A stretch of DNA of 64,000 bases. Origin: Variovorax boronicumulans (GTDB lineage: Bacteria > Pseudomonadota > Gammaproteobacteria > Burkholderiales > Burkholderiaceae_C). The position numbers were made by a program, and so were the translations under genes. The stretch covers positions 558,001 to 622,000 of the forward strand of contig NZ_JAUSSG010000002.1 of the NCBI RefSeq assembly GCF_030812215.1, read 5' to 3'. The notes under the pieces were generated by a model, which saw nothing but the letters and a program-made list of their open reading frames with translations, did not search any database and was not told the origin of the DNA. Below, piece by piece: positions 9,390-17,891 of the stretch (position 1 is the first letter of the stretch; each line of letters starts with the position of its first letter).

Positions 9390-10760
9390 TCAGCGTGCGA
9401 CGGGCGTCGCATGCAGGGTTTCTTCGCCGTCGGTGCCGAGCAGGCGGTCGAGTTCGCCGGCCGCGCGGTGCGCCTCGGCCAATGCGACGAGGTACTGGTT
9501 GCGCACCTGGAACAGCGTGCGCTGCGCATCGAGCGCTTCGAGAAAGCTGAACTTGCCCAGCTCGAAGCCCTTGGTCGCGGCCCTGTAGGCGGTCTCGGCG
9601 CCGGGGAGCGCATCGCGCTGCAGCGTCTCGGCCGTGGCGCGCGCCGAGCGCAGGCGCTCGGTGGCCTGCGCCACGTCGGCACCCAGTTGCAGCTCGGCGG
9701 CGGCGAGGTCGTCGCGCGCTTTCTCCTCGCGGCTCAATGCCTCGGCGAGGTTGCCGCGGTTGGTGTCGAAGATCGGCAGTGGCACCGAGAGGACGACGAC
9801 GACCTGGTTGCGGCGGCTGCTCGCGCCTTCGGTGTCGGTGGACGCCGGCACGCGCTTGGCGCCCAGCGACACCGTGATGTCGGGGATGCGCTTGGCCCGC
9901 TCCAGGCTGGAGAGCGCCTCGCGCCGTTCGATTTCGAGCCGCGCCTGCCGCAGCACGGGCGCAGCGAAGAGCCGGCCCTCAACGTCTGGAGACGAGACAA
10001 GCGCCGGCAACTGGTCGACCGCGCCATCCACCTGCGTGAAGCGCGGCGCCGGATTGCCCCACAGCGCGGCCAACTGCTGGCGCGCGGAGCGCAGCGTGCC
10101 CTCGGCCTGCAGCAGCTCGACGCGCACACCCGCCTCGGCCACGCGCGCGCGGGTTTCCTCCAGCGGCGAGACCTTGCCGGCGGTGACGCGGTTGGCGGCA
10201 GCCTTCGTCGCGATCTGCGCGAGGCCGACCGAGTCCTGCGCGAGCCGCAGGCGCTCCTGCGCGGTCAGCACCTCGAAGAACAGCGTGACCGTCGAAGCCC
10301 GCAGTTCCGAACGGCGTGCAACCAGCGCCGAGGCGGCCTGGTCGCGCGCGCGCTCCGCGGCCGTCACGCGGGCCGCACGCTTGCCGCCCAGCTCGATGGG
10401 CTGGCTCAGCTGCAGCGTGGTGGTGCGGTTGTCGCGCCGCAGGTCTTCCAGCTGCGCGCCGAGCACGGGGTTGGGCCAGGCACCGGCCTGGACGATGGCG
10501 CCCTCGGTGGCCTCCTGCTCCCGCGAGGCTGCGGACAGGCTGGGGTTGGACTGCAGCACCATCGCGACGGCGCTGCGAAGGGTCAGCGGACCCGCGGGCT
10601 CCAGCGTTCGGGCGGCCGGGCGGGATGAGGAAGACTGGGAGCCGGCAGCAGCCTCTGGTTGCGAGGGCTGCTGTGATTGCTGTAGCTGCTGTGATTGCTG
10701 TGAATGGGCCGGGGGCACCGCCAAGGCCAACACGGCCAGCGGCACGAAGAGCGTGCGCAT
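9390..10760 (-). CDS. czcC: Outer-membrane efflux channel CzcC (TolC family)
   Basis: Outer-membrane component of the Czc tripartite pump; 456 residues. A signal peptide (MRTLFVPLAVLALAVPPAHS) leads into a Gln/Ser-rich tract at about residues 20-47 (SQQSQQLQQSQQPSQPEAA), encoded by a run of CTG/CAG-like repeats. Two TolC/OEP repeats follow with the expected long helices, for example LRSAVAMVLQSNPSLSAASR and VLGAQLEDLRRDNRTTTLQL, and a second repeat near GAETAYRAATKGFELGKFS. It is the first pump gene after czcI, and 95 bp separate it from that gene. The Gln/Ser tract is the only odd part and is probably a flexible spacer. Confidence 0.93.
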   Translation of the reverse strand: MRTLFVPLAVLALAVPPAHSQQSQQLQQSQQPSQPEAAAGSQSSSSRPAARTLEPAGPLTLRSAVAMVLQSNPSLSAASREQEATEGAIVQAGAWPNPVLGAQLEDLRRDNRTTTLQLSQPIELGGKRAARVTAAERARDQAASALVARRSELRASTVTLFFEVLTAQERLRLAQDSVGLAQIATKAAANRVTAGKVSPLEETRARVAEAGVRVELLQAEGTLRSARQQLAALWGNPAPRFTQVDGAVDQLPALVSSPDVEGRLFAAPVLRQARLEIERREALSSLERAKRIPDITVSLGAKRVPASTDTEGASSRRNQVVVVLSVPLPIFDTNRGNLAEALSREEKARDDLAAAELQLGADVAQATERLRSARATAETLQRDALPGAETAYRAATKGFELGKFSFLEALDAQRTLFQVRNQYLVALAEAHRAAGELDRLLGTDGEETLHATPVAR

Positions 10761-10855
10761 CGAATTCTCCTGGGTTGCGAAACAACGGACGGACGAATTC
10801 GGCGAGAGCTCAGCTGATGAAAGGAATCAGTGGTGGGTGGTGTTCTCTCGCCGAA

Positions 10856-11230
10856 TCAAAGGGCGAGAGTCCGCGCGGGGCGCACGGGGACTTCGGAGAC
10901 ATGGGAAACGAAACGATCTTCCGTTCTGGCGTGCAGCACCTGGGGCAGCTGCGCTGCGCCGGCGGCATCGCCGGTCGCCATGCCCACATGCTGCGCGGCG
11001 CCGAAGTGGCTGACGATGCAGTGCCCGACCGCGCCGTTCGGCTGCGTGCTGGTGTCCTGCTTCGCGCCGTTGGTGTTGTGCGTGCGGTCGGTGCTGTTGG
11101 GGTCGTCCTGGTGGTGGCCCCAATGCTCGGGCTGCGTGTCGCGCTCGTGTTGGCAATACGCCGCCGACGCCGCCCAGCTGAGCTGGAAAGGAAGCAGGAG
11201 CAGCAGAAAGATCAAGAGCCAGCGACGCAT
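10856..11230 (-). CDS. czcI: CzcI-like periplasmic metal-resistance accessory protein
   Basis: A 124-residue small exported protein. It opens with a signal peptide (MRRWLLIFLLLLLPFQLSWA) followed by AAYCQHERDTQPEHWGHHQ, the Cys/His pattern typical of CzcI, the small protein at the head of czc operons whose role in controlling the pump is poorly defined. Further His residues (NAVGHCIVSHFG region) could bind metal. It is the first gene of the minus-strand czcICBAD cluster and diverges from czcR across 160 bp that must hold both promoters. The assignment rests on signal, size, Cys/His pattern and position; no catalytic residue is expected. Confidence 0.8.
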   Translation of the reverse strand: MRRWLLIFLLLLLPFQLSWAASAAYCQHERDTQPEHWGHHQDDPNSTDRTHNTNGAKQDTSTQPNGAVGHCIVSHFGAAQHVGMATGDAAGAAQLPQVLHARTEDRFVSHVSEVPVRPARTLAL

Positions 11231-11341
11231 GAGCCAAAAAGTATATCGGCGGGGTGCAAGGCCCCGTCCGCAAAAAGCCCTCCGGATCGAGGGCCCGGCG
11301 CAATGTACGACTTGAGGGCGAGGCTTTGTCTGTCAATAGGA

Positions 11342-11355
11342 TTACTAAATCGTAA
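11342..11355. promoter_or_regulatory. Candidate CzcR operator (TTAC-N6-GTAA dyad)
   Basis: A TTAC - six bases - GTAA inverted repeat lies 36 bp before the czcR start in the czcI/czcR intergenic region. Heavy-metal OmpR-family regulators often bind short dyads with about six-base spacing, so this is a plausible site for autoregulation and for the divergent czc promoter. The inverted repeat is directly visible; its function is inferred from position only. Confidence 0.45.
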
Positions 11356-11390
11356 CCAGTGTTTTGAGAGCCATTGGGTACGATCTGACG

Positions 11391-12068
11391 ATGAGAATCC
11401 TTGTCATCGAAGACGAACCCAAACTGGGCGATTACCTTAAAAAAGGGCTGGAGGAAAACGGATACGTCGTCGACATCGCCCGCGACGGCATCGAGGGCCG
11501 ATACCTCGCCACCGAGGGAGAGTACGCCCTGGTCCTGCTCGACGTGATGCTGCCCGGCATCGACGGCTTCGCGGTGCTCCAGGCGATACGCCGCACGAAG
11601 AACGTGCCCGTGCTGGTGCTCACCGCACGCGACAAGGTCGAAGACCGGGTGCAGGGCCTGCAACAAGGCGCCGACGACTACCTCGTCAAGCCCTTCTCCT
11701 TCTCTGAACTGCTGGCGCGCGTGCAGGCGCTGCTTCGGCGCGGCAAGGCGCAAGATTCGACCGTGCTGCGCCTGGCCGACCTCGAGCTCGACATGGCGAG
11801 CCGCAAGGTGTTTCGCAACCGCGTGCGGCTCGACCTCACGGCCAAGGAGTTCACGTTGCTGGTGGTGCTGCTGCGCCGGCGCGGCCAGATCCTCTCGCGC
11901 ACCACGCTCGCCGAGCAGGTGTGGGACATGAACTTCGACAGCGACACCAACGTGGTGGAGGTGGCCATCCGGCGCCTGCGCAGCAAGATCGACGATCCGT
12001 TCGAAGTGAAGCTGCTGCACACGGTGCGTGGCATGGGCTACGTGCTGGAAGACCGCTCCTGGGCATGA
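11391..12068 (+). CDS. czcR: Heavy-metal response regulator CzcR (OmpR family)
   Basis: Two-component response regulator, 225 residues, partner of CzcS. The receiver domain has the acidic pair in [16 protein letters not shown], the phospho-acceptor Asp51 in [10 protein letters not shown], and the conserved Lys in [14 protein letters not shown] winged-helix DNA-binding domain follows, with [20 protein letters not shown] and the recognition helix [15 protein letters not shown]. This matches the CusR/CzcR/CopR subgroup. The ATG at 11391 fits the family N-terminus; the frame extends nine codons upstream but homology does not. It diverges from the czcICBAD operon that it is expected to activate in response to Zn/Cd/Co. 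Confidence 0.94.
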   Translation: MRILVIEDEPKLGDYLKKGLEENGYVVDIARDGIEGRYLATEGEYALVLLDVMLPGIDGFAVLQAIRRTKNVPVLVLTARDKVEDRVQGLQQGADDYLVKPFSFSELLARVQALLRRGKAQDSTVLRLADLELDMASRKVFRNRVRLDLTAKEFTLLVVLLRRRGQILSRTTLAEQVWDMNFDSDTNVVEVAIRRLRSKIDDPFEVKLLHTVRGMGYVLEDRSWA

Positions 12069-12084
12069 CCCGACCCCCAGGCTT

Positions 12085-12159
12085 GCCCACTTCGTGTGGC
12101 CGCCCACCCCTTTGCAGGGGGCAATGCCTGCGGCCCGGCAAAGCCGGTTCCGCGGCATT
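12085..12159. repeat. Hairpin-rich intergenic element between czcR and czcS
   Basis: The 97 bp between czcR and czcS contain a long hairpin at 12123-12159: outer arms AATGCC/GGCATT, then GCGG/CCGC, then CCGGC-AAA-GCCGG at the tip, followed by TTTT. Just before it, CCCC and GGGG runs around TTTGCA could form a second small stem. I recall similar CTTCGTGTGG...GGCCCGGCAAAGCCGGTTCCGC sequences as dispersed extragenic repeats in Comamonadaceae, but this cannot be checked here. It could reduce or process the czcRS transcript. Confidence 0.5.
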
Positions 12160-12165
12160 TTCGCG

Positions 12166-13485
12166 ATGAATCGCCCGCAATCGATCCAGCGCCGCCTCTC
12201 GCTCTGGATCGCCGCGCAGACGCTCTTCGGGCTCAGCGTGATCTGCCTGGCCATCTACCTCGTGACGGCCTGGAACTTCGGCGAGAAGCAGGAGGAAGAA
12301 CTCGACCAGAAGGCGGTGCTGGTAGAGCACCTGCTGAAGGAGGCCGAGAAAGGCGGCGACCTCGTCTTCCTCAGGCACAAGCTCGACGATTTCTTCTCGA
12401 TGCAGGACGACGTGAGCCTGTCGATCTCGCATGCGGGCAAGCAGCTCTTCGAGTCGCGGCCGACCGCCGGTGGCCGCTGGCTGCGCCGCGACCTGACGGT
12501 GCCCTGGCAGCAAGGTGACCTGACAACCAACCTGCAGGTGCAGCTCGGCGTGAACGTCGCACAAGAAGCGCGCTTGCTTGAGCGGCTCGCGTGGACGCTG
12601 CTGGGCGCCGTGGTGCTGGGCACCGCGCTGGTGTCGCTCACGGGCATGTGGCTGGTGAGGCGCGGCCTGCGTCCACTGAAAGCGCTGGCCGACCGCACCG
12701 CGGCCATGGCGCCCGACAAGGCCAACCAGCCGATCGATGCGCTGGCTTTCGCCGAAGAACTGCGGCCGTGGATCACGCAGTTCAATGCGCTGCTGCTGCG
12801 GGTGCAGCGCGCCTACGTGCAGCTCGAATCCTTCAACGCCGACGTGGCGCACGAGCTGCGCACGCCGCTCGCCAACCTGATCGGATCCACCGAACTCGCG
12901 CTCACGCGGCAACGCTCCAACGAAGAGCTGCAGGGCGTGCTGACCTCCAACCTCGAGGAGATCGGCCGGCTCTCGGGCATCGTCACCGACATGCTGTTTC
13001 TCTCCAAAGCCGACCGCGGCACCTCGACGCGCTCGCGCACCGTGGTGAGCCTCGCGGCGCAGGCGCGCGACGTGATCGACTTCTACGACGCGATGCTCGA
13101 GGAGGCCGGCCTGAAGGCCGAAGTGGCCGGCGATGCGATGGCCGATGTAGACGCCTCGCTCGTTCGGCGCGCGCTCTCGAACCTCCTGGGCAACGCGATC
13201 CGCTTCGCCGCACCTGCGTCGGCCATCCGCATCGAACTGAAAGAGGATCGCGACGAATTCGTGCTCTCGGTCGTGAACCGCGGGGAGCCGATCGATCCGA
13301 CCGCCCTTCCCCGCCTGTTCGAACGTTTCTATCGCGCCGCGCAGGCACGCGACGAATCGACGCGGCACCACGGGCTGGGCCTTTCCATCGTCGAGGCCAT
13401 CGCGCGCATGCACGGCGGGCGCGTGTTCGCGTCGAGCGAGGGCGGGGAAACGCGCATCGGCTTCACGGTGCGCCGCAACGGCTGA
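12166..13485 (+). CDS. czcS: Heavy-metal sensor histidine kinase CzcS
   Basis: Inner-membrane sensor kinase of 439 residues. It has a first membrane helix (LSLWIAAQTLFGLSVICLAI), a periplasmic sensor of roughly 110 residues, a second helix (LLGAVVLGTALVSLTGMWLV), a HAMP region (LRPLKALADRTAAMAPDK), the HisKA box FNADVAHELRTPLANLIG with the phospho-accepting His, and a GHKL ATPase domain ending with RHHGLGLSIVEAIARMHGG (G-box). The ATG at 12166 gives the expected cytoplasmic N-terminus (MNRPQSIQRRLSLW); earlier in-frame codons cross the hairpin element. It phosphorylates CzcR. Confidence 0.93.
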   Translation: MNRPQSIQRRLSLWIAAQTLFGLSVICLAIYLVTAWNFGEKQEEELDQKAVLVEHLLKEAEKGGDLVFLRHKLDDFFSMQDDVSLSISHAGKQLFESRPTAGGRWLRRDLTVPWQQGDLTTNLQVQLGVNVAQEARLLERLAWTLLGAVVLGTALVSLTGMWLVRRGLRPLKALADRTAAMAPDKANQPIDALAFAEELRPWITQFNALLLRVQRAYVQLESFNADVAHELRTPLANLIGSTELALTRQRSNEELQGVLTSNLEEIGRLSGIVTDMLFLSKADRGTSTRSRTVVSLAAQARDVIDFYDAMLEEAGLKAEVAGDAMADVDASLVRRALSNLLGNAIRFAAPASAIRIELKEDRDEFVLSVVNRGEPIDPTALPRLFERFYRAAQARDESTRHHGLGLSIVEAIARMHGGRVFASSEGGETRIGFTVRRNG

Positions 13486-13507
13486 GGCCGGCGCAAGCCG
13501 GGCGCGC

Positions 13508-14782
13508 TCAGGGCTTGGCGTGCGCCTCGGCTTCGGCCGGGGCCGCCGCGTCGGCCGCGGGCTTCGGCTTGCGGCCGAGGCACAGCGTCATGAGCGGCCC
13601 GGTCATCGCGGTGGTGGCGAGCGCCATCACCAGCAGCATCGTGAAGAGCTCGGGGCCGATCAGGCCCACGTCGAAACCGATCTTGATCACGATCAGTTCC
13701 ATCAACCCGCGCGCATTCATCAACGAGCCGGTGGCCATACTGTCGCGCCAGCTGTAGCCCGCCATGCGTGCGCCGGCCGCGCCGCCGGCGATCTTGCCGA
13801 CGGTGGCGACGCCGATGATCAGCAGCATCGCGCCGAGGCTCGTGCCGGTGAAGGCGCTGGCGGTGGTGCCCAGCCCGGCGAGCGCGAAAAAGAGCGGCAT
13901 CAGCACGACGATGGAAATGGGCTCGATGCGCTCGCTCAGTGAACGCAGGAGACGGTCGTCGCGCGGCAGGCAGGCGCCGAACAGGAAAGCGCCGAACACC
14001 GCGTGCAGGTGCAGCCATTCGGTGAGCAGCGCGGTGACCAGGAGGCCGATCATCAGCGAGGCCATCACCGTGGTCGAAGGCTCGCCGTCGGGCGCCTTCA
14101 CGCGCAGCAGCCAGGCAAAGGCGGGCTTCAGCCCGAAGAACAGAAAGGCCAGCATCACCACCACGCCGACGGTGATCTTGATGAGCCCCGCATAGCCCTC
14201 GCCCGCGCCCACCAGCGCCACCACGAAGGCCAGCAGGACCCAGGCGAACACATCGACCACCGCGGCGGCGCTGAGCGACAGCTGGCCGAAGGACGTGCGC
14301 GTCATGCCGCGGTCCTTCAGGATGCGCGCCATGACGGGGAAGGCCGTGATGGAGAGCGCGGCCGCCATGAAGAGCGCAAAGGGCCAGAACGCAACGCCGG
14401 CCGGTGCGAGCGTGGGGTACAGCGCCGGCGAGATCGCCAGGCCCAGCGCCAGCGGCACGATCACGCTGAGCACGCCCACCGCCCCCGCCGCCTTGATCTG
14501 CGAGCGCATGTTCTGCGAGGACCGCAGCTCCAGCCCCACGACGAACATGAACAGCACCAGCCCCACCGTCGACAGCGACGACAGGCCCTGCAGCAGGTCC
14601 TTGGCGAAGAGTTGCGCATGCAGCGCAGGAAAGAGCGCGCCCATCACGGCCGGCCCGAGCATCAGGCCCGCGGCCATTTCGCCCACCACGCTGGGCTGCC
14701 CCAGGTAGCGCAGCACCCAGCCGCAGATGCGCGCGGTGGTGAGGATGACGACGAGTTGCAGCAGGAGGGTGGTGACGGACAT
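13508..14782 (-). CDS. CPA2-family cation/proton antiporter
   Basis: Integral membrane Na+(K+)/H+ exchanger of 424 residues with about twelve to thirteen hydrophobic segments and no C-terminal RCK/TrkA-N nucleotide-binding domain, so it resembles the short KefB/NapA-like members. Family features seen: RYLGQPSVVGEMAAGLMLGP in the second helix region, VGLVLFMFVVGLELRSS, the discontinuous-helix region with AALSITAFPVMARILKDRG, and TGSLMNARGLMELIVIKIGF late in the protein. The C-terminus is Ala/Glu-rich and hydrophilic. Ion specificity cannot be told. It is convergent with czcS (22 bp apart) and lies 65 bp after the hybrid kinase gene on the same strand. Confidence 0.88.
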   Translation of the reverse strand: MSVTTLLLQLVVILTTARICGWVLRYLGQPSVVGEMAAGLMLGPAVMGALFPALHAQLFAKDLLQGLSSLSTVGLVLFMFVVGLELRSSQNMRSQIKAAGAVGVLSVIVPLALGLAISPALYPTLAPAGVAFWPFALFMAAALSITAFPVMARILKDRGMTRTSFGQLSLSAAAVVDVFAWVLLAFVVALVGAGEGYAGLIKITVGVVVMLAFLFFGLKPAFAWLLRVKAPDGEPSTTVMASLMIGLLVTALLTEWLHLHAVFGAFLFGACLPRDDRLLRSLSERIEPISIVVLMPLFFALAGLGTTASAFTGTSLGAMLLIIGVATVGKIAGGAAGARMAGYSWRDSMATGSLMNARGLMELIVIKIGFDVGLIGPELFTMLLVMALATTAMTGPLMTLCLGRKPKPAADAAAPAEAEAHAKP

Positions 14783-14847
14783 GGGAGATCGGGGGCGCGA
14801 GGGCCAGGGGGCGTAGCCGCCGATGTTAGTGCCGCAGGGGACCCGGT

Positions 14848-17367
14848 TCAATCCGGCCGCCGGGCCGCTAGGATGCGCGCGAGGCACTCGGCCAGCTCCT
14901 GCAACCCCAGCGGCTTGTGCAGCACGGCGGCCACGCCCGCATCGCGCGCCCGCTGTTCGAGCGCCACGTTGACGTTGCCACTCACCAGTGCGACGGGCAA
15001 CTCCGGGCGCTTCGAGCGCAGCAGCCGGGCCAGCTCGCTGCCGGGCATGCCGGGCAGCATCTCGTCGGTGAGCACCGCGTCGAAGCGCCGCGGGTCGGCC
15101 TCGAACGCGGCCAGCGCGCGCTCGCTGGTGCCGAAGCCCACCGGCTCGTAGCCCAGGCTCGCGAGCAGTTCCTCGGCCAGTTCGAGCAAGGGCTGCTCGT
15201 CGTCCACGATCATCACGACCTCGCCGTTGCCGCGCGGGCAGCCGGGCACGGTGTCCAGCGGTGCCTGCGCCGGCCCGCCGTCCGCCACCTGTCCCTGCAA
15301 CAGCGGCAGCCACACCGAGACCACGGTCGGCCGGCCGTTGCCGGTCGCCACGTCGATGGCACCGCCGATATCGGCCACGATACCGTGCACCACCGAAAGA
15401 CCGAGGCCCGTGCCCTCGCCCACCTTCTTGGTGGTGAAGAACGGATCGAACATGCGCTGCAGCACCTCGGGCGAAATGCCCGGGCCGGTGTCGCCCACAT
15501 CCAGGCGCACGTACGAACCGGCCGCGATGTCGCCGTGCAGCAGCGCGCGCTTCCCGGCGATGTCCACGCGGTCGAGCCGGAGGCTCACCACGCCCTCCTC
15601 GCCCATCGCCTGCACGGCGTTCGTGCAAAGGTTCATCACCACCTGGTAGAGCTGCGTGCCATCGCCCACCACGGCCGCGCCGCCGGACTGCAGCCGCGCG
15701 TCCACGCGCAGGCCCGGCGGCAGCGTGGGCACGAGCATGGCGATCACTTCTTCGACCAGCGCCTGCATGTTGACCGGCACGCGCTCGGCGATGCCGCTGC
15801 GGCTGAAATCGAGAATGCGCCGCACCAGCAGGCGCGCGCGGGCGCCGGCCTGCATCACGCGATCGATGTGGCGGCGCATCGCGCTGCCGGTCTCGGCCTG
15901 CTGCTGCGCCATTTCGCCGAAGCCGAGGATGGCGCCCAGGATGTTGTTGAAGTCGTGCGCGATGCCGCCCGACAGGGTGCCCAGCGCCTCGAGCCGCTGC
16001 GTCTGCTGCAGGCGCGCCTCGAGCCGGGCCTTGTCGGCCTCGGCGAGCTTGCGGTCGCTCACGTCGGTGGCGGCGCCGAAGAGGCGCAGCGCCGCGCCGG
16101 CCTCGTCGCGCACGCAGCGGCCGCGCGCGTGGATCCAGCGCCACTCTCCGCCGGCGTGGCGCACGCGGTATTCGAGCTCGACCGCGTGCGTGCGGCCGGC
16201 CAGGTGGTCGTCGAGGGCGGCCTTGGCGTGCGGCGCGTCGTCGGGGTGCAGGTGCACATGGCGCAGCACGTCGGCCGAGGTGGCGAGCGGCGCCGACGCA
16301 TCGACGCCGTGCAGCGCGCGCCACTTGTCGGAGACGAACACCGTGTCCTCTGCGACGTTCCATTCGGCATGGCCTTCGTTCGCGGCCTCCATGGCCATGG
16401 CGTAGCGCTCCTCGCTCTGGCGCAGCGCCAGCTCGCCGCGCTCCTGCCGGCGCAACTGGCGCAGGAGGCCGACGATGGTGAGCACCACCAGCAAGATCAG
16501 GAGCACCGTGCGGATGCCCGAGCTCCACATCTCGTCGTACCAGGGCCGCAGCGCCTCTTCCTCGTCGCGCATGACGGCCAGGATGAGCGGCCGCTTGCCC
16601 ACGCCCACCGCGGCGATCAGCTTGGGCCGGCCGTCCATCGGGTTGATGGCGCGCGCGACCTTGCCGCCTTCCTTCAGTGCCGCGAGTTCGGGAAAGCTCA
16701 GCTTCTTGGCCGGATCGTTGGGCCCCGGCTGGCGCACCACCAGCGTGCCGTCGCTCAGCGTGAGAAGCAGCGAGCTGCCCTTGCCCAGCTGGATGGCCGA
16801 GTACATGCCTTCCAGGTGCTGCAGCGTGACGATGGCGGTGACCACGCCGCCGAACGCGCCGTTCGGCCCGTCGATGCGGCGCGACACCACCAGCCCCGGC
16901 ATGCCTTCCGTGCGCGTGGTCATCGGCTCGCTGATGAAAAGGCCCGTGTCGCGCGAATCGCGCTGCGCGGTGAAGTACGGCCGGTCGGACACGTCGGACA
17001 GCGGCCCGCCGGTGTCGCGCGAGCGGTGGCGCTGCATGCCGTGGGCATCGACGACGGTCAGCACGCTCACCTGCGGCACGCCGACCGTGCGGGAGGCCAG
17101 GCCGGGCGACACCTCGCCGGGCCCGAAGCCGCCGCTGGCAGCCCCGTACCAGTTCGCGGTGTCGCGCAGCACCACGTCGACCGCCTGCATGCTGCGCAGC
17201 GACTGCTCGGCCAGCGCCTTGGCAAGGTTGCCGAGCTCGCGCTCGTTGGCCAGCATGATCTGCTGGTGCAGCCGCCAGCCGTCGTAGCCCGCCGAGCCGA
17301 TGCACGCGGCGATCAGCAACACGCCGGCGGCAACGATGCGGCGGCGCAGGCGGTCGGCGGATTTCAT
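14848..17367 (-). CDS. CACHE-PAS hybrid histidine kinase with C-terminal receiver
   Basis: A membrane-bound hybrid sensor kinase, 839 residues. Order: a transmembrane helix (RIVAAGVLLIAACIGSAGYD), a periplasmic double-CACHE-like domain of about 240 residues (contains RPYFTAQRDSRDTGLFISEP), a second helix (TVLLILLVVLTIVGLLRQL), a PAS domain with PAC segment (YAMAMEAANEGHAEWNVAED, then VELEYRVRHAGGEWRWIHAR), a short coiled coil, the phospho-acceptor box ALGTLSGGIAHDFNNILGAI, an ATPase domain (GDTGPGISPEVLQRMFDPFF and GTGLGLSVVHGI), and a receiver (VVMIVDDEQPLLEL, phospho-acceptor in AVLTDEMLPGMPG). ATG at 17367 is chosen for the Lys/Arg-rich N-terminus before TM1. It lies 8 bp after the single-receiver gene, so signal flow among the three regulators here is likely. 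The ligand is unknown. Confidence 0.9.
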   Translation of the reverse strand: MKSADRLRRRIVAAGVLLIAACIGSAGYDGWRLHQQIMLANERELGNLAKALAEQSLRSMQAVDVVLRDTANWYGAASGGFGPGEVSPGLASRTVGVPQVSVLTVVDAHGMQRHRSRDTGGPLSDVSDRPYFTAQRDSRDTGLFISEPMTTRTEGMPGLVVSRRIDGPNGAFGGVVTAIVTLQHLEGMYSAIQLGKGSSLLLTLSDGTLVVRQPGPNDPAKKLSFPELAALKEGGKVARAINPMDGRPKLIAAVGVGKRPLILAVMRDEEEALRPWYDEMWSSGIRTVLLILLVVLTIVGLLRQLRRQERGELALRQSEERYAMAMEAANEGHAEWNVAEDTVFVSDKWRALHGVDASAPLATSADVLRHVHLHPDDAPHAKAALDDHLAGRTHAVELEYRVRHAGGEWRWIHARGRCVRDEAGAALRLFGAATDVSDRKLAEADKARLEARLQQTQRLEALGTLSGGIAHDFNNILGAILGFGEMAQQQAETGSAMRRHIDRVMQAGARARLLVRRILDFSRSGIAERVPVNMQALVEEVIAMLVPTLPPGLRVDARLQSGGAAVVGDGTQLYQVVMNLCTNAVQAMGEEGVVSLRLDRVDIAGKRALLHGDIAAGSYVRLDVGDTGPGISPEVLQRMFDPFFTTKKVGEGTGLGLSVVHGIVADIGGAIDVATGNGRPTVVSVWLPLLQGQVADGGPAQAPLDTVPGCPRGNGEVVMIVDDEQPLLELAEELLASLGYEPVGFGTSERALAAFEADPRRFDAVLTDEMLPGMPGSELARLLRSKRPELPVALVSGNVNVALEQRARDAGVAAVLHKPLGLQELAECLARILAARRPD

Positions 17368-17375
17368 GGAGGGAA

Positions 17376-17738
17376 TCAGTGAGCCGCGCCGAGGGTGTCG
17401 GCCACGGCCTGCAGCAGTTCGCCGCGCGCGCAGGGCTTGGCGACGAGGCGGCGCAGGCCAAGGGCCAGGGCCGGGTTCGAATCGCTGTGCAGGCTGCGGC
17501 CGAGGCGGGTCGAGAGGCCGATGAGCGCCGCCCGCGGATAGCCGGCCCGCACGGCGCGCACCGTGTCGGCGCCGCCGCCCCGCAGGTCGGGCACATCGAC
17601 GATCACCAGGTCTGCATCGGCACCACTGGAGGCGCCCTGCGCGGGCAGCGCCCGCACGGCGTAGCCCTCGCCCAGCAGCCATTCGCAAATCAGTGTTCGC
17701 ATGGCGCTATCTTCCTCGATCACTACGACGGTCGGCAT
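17376..17738 (-). CDS. Single-domain response regulator (receiver only)
   Basis: A 120-residue protein consisting of one receiver domain and no output domain. TVVVIEEDSAMRTLICEWL supplies the acidic cluster, ADLVIVDVPDLRG the likely phospho-acceptor Asp, GLSTR the switch Ser/Thr, and RRLVAKPCARGEL the conserved Lys. It probably acts as a phosphate relay or sink for the hybrid kinase whose gene follows after 8 bp. The ATG at 17738 is used because the fold begins there; the frame stays open upstream to 17813 without homology. It diverges from the OmpR-type regulator gene. Confidence 0.82.
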   Translation of the reverse strand: MPTVVVIEEDSAMRTLICEWLLGEGYAVRALPAQGASSGADADLVIVDVPDLRGGGADTVRAVRAGYPRAALIGLSTRLGRSLHSDSNPALALGLRRLVAKPCARGELLQAVADTLGAAH

Positions 17739-17831
17739 GGTGTCTCTGTTCGGTGCAGGCGGCGCGGGTTGCCGCCCAGGCTCCATTGGCGCTCCCGCAC
17801 ATGCCGCCCTCATGTCGGCCGTGGCGCGGAC

Positions 17832-17846
17832 ATTTCATCTGTAATC
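17832..17846 (+). promoter_or_regulatory. Shared regulator box before the OmpR-type regulator gene
   Basis: The 15-base sequence ATTTCATCTGTAATC sits 46-60 bp before the regulator start at 17892. The same box with one mismatch (ATTTCATCTGCAATC, read on the minus strand) occurs before the DUF4148-DUF305-YVTN operon. Same orientation relative to both genes suggests binding by the neighbouring OmpR-type regulator. The match is visible; the binding is inferred. Confidence 0.5.
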
Positions 17847-17891
17847 CGCTCGCAGGCCGCGCGCAGCGAAGTTGCATTACCCTTCGGTTCC

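Noticed and set aside
10660..10710. CTG/CAG-like repeats near the czcC start, considered as a microsatellite or phase-variable tract
   Set aside because: The units are irregular and encode an in-frame Gln/Ser spacer; no uniform repeat that would slip is present.
10827..12254. 475-codon minus-strand frame covering czcI and czcR
   Set aside because: It spans the divergent promoter and is antisense to czcR; only the czcI frame (10856-11230) in another phase is supported.
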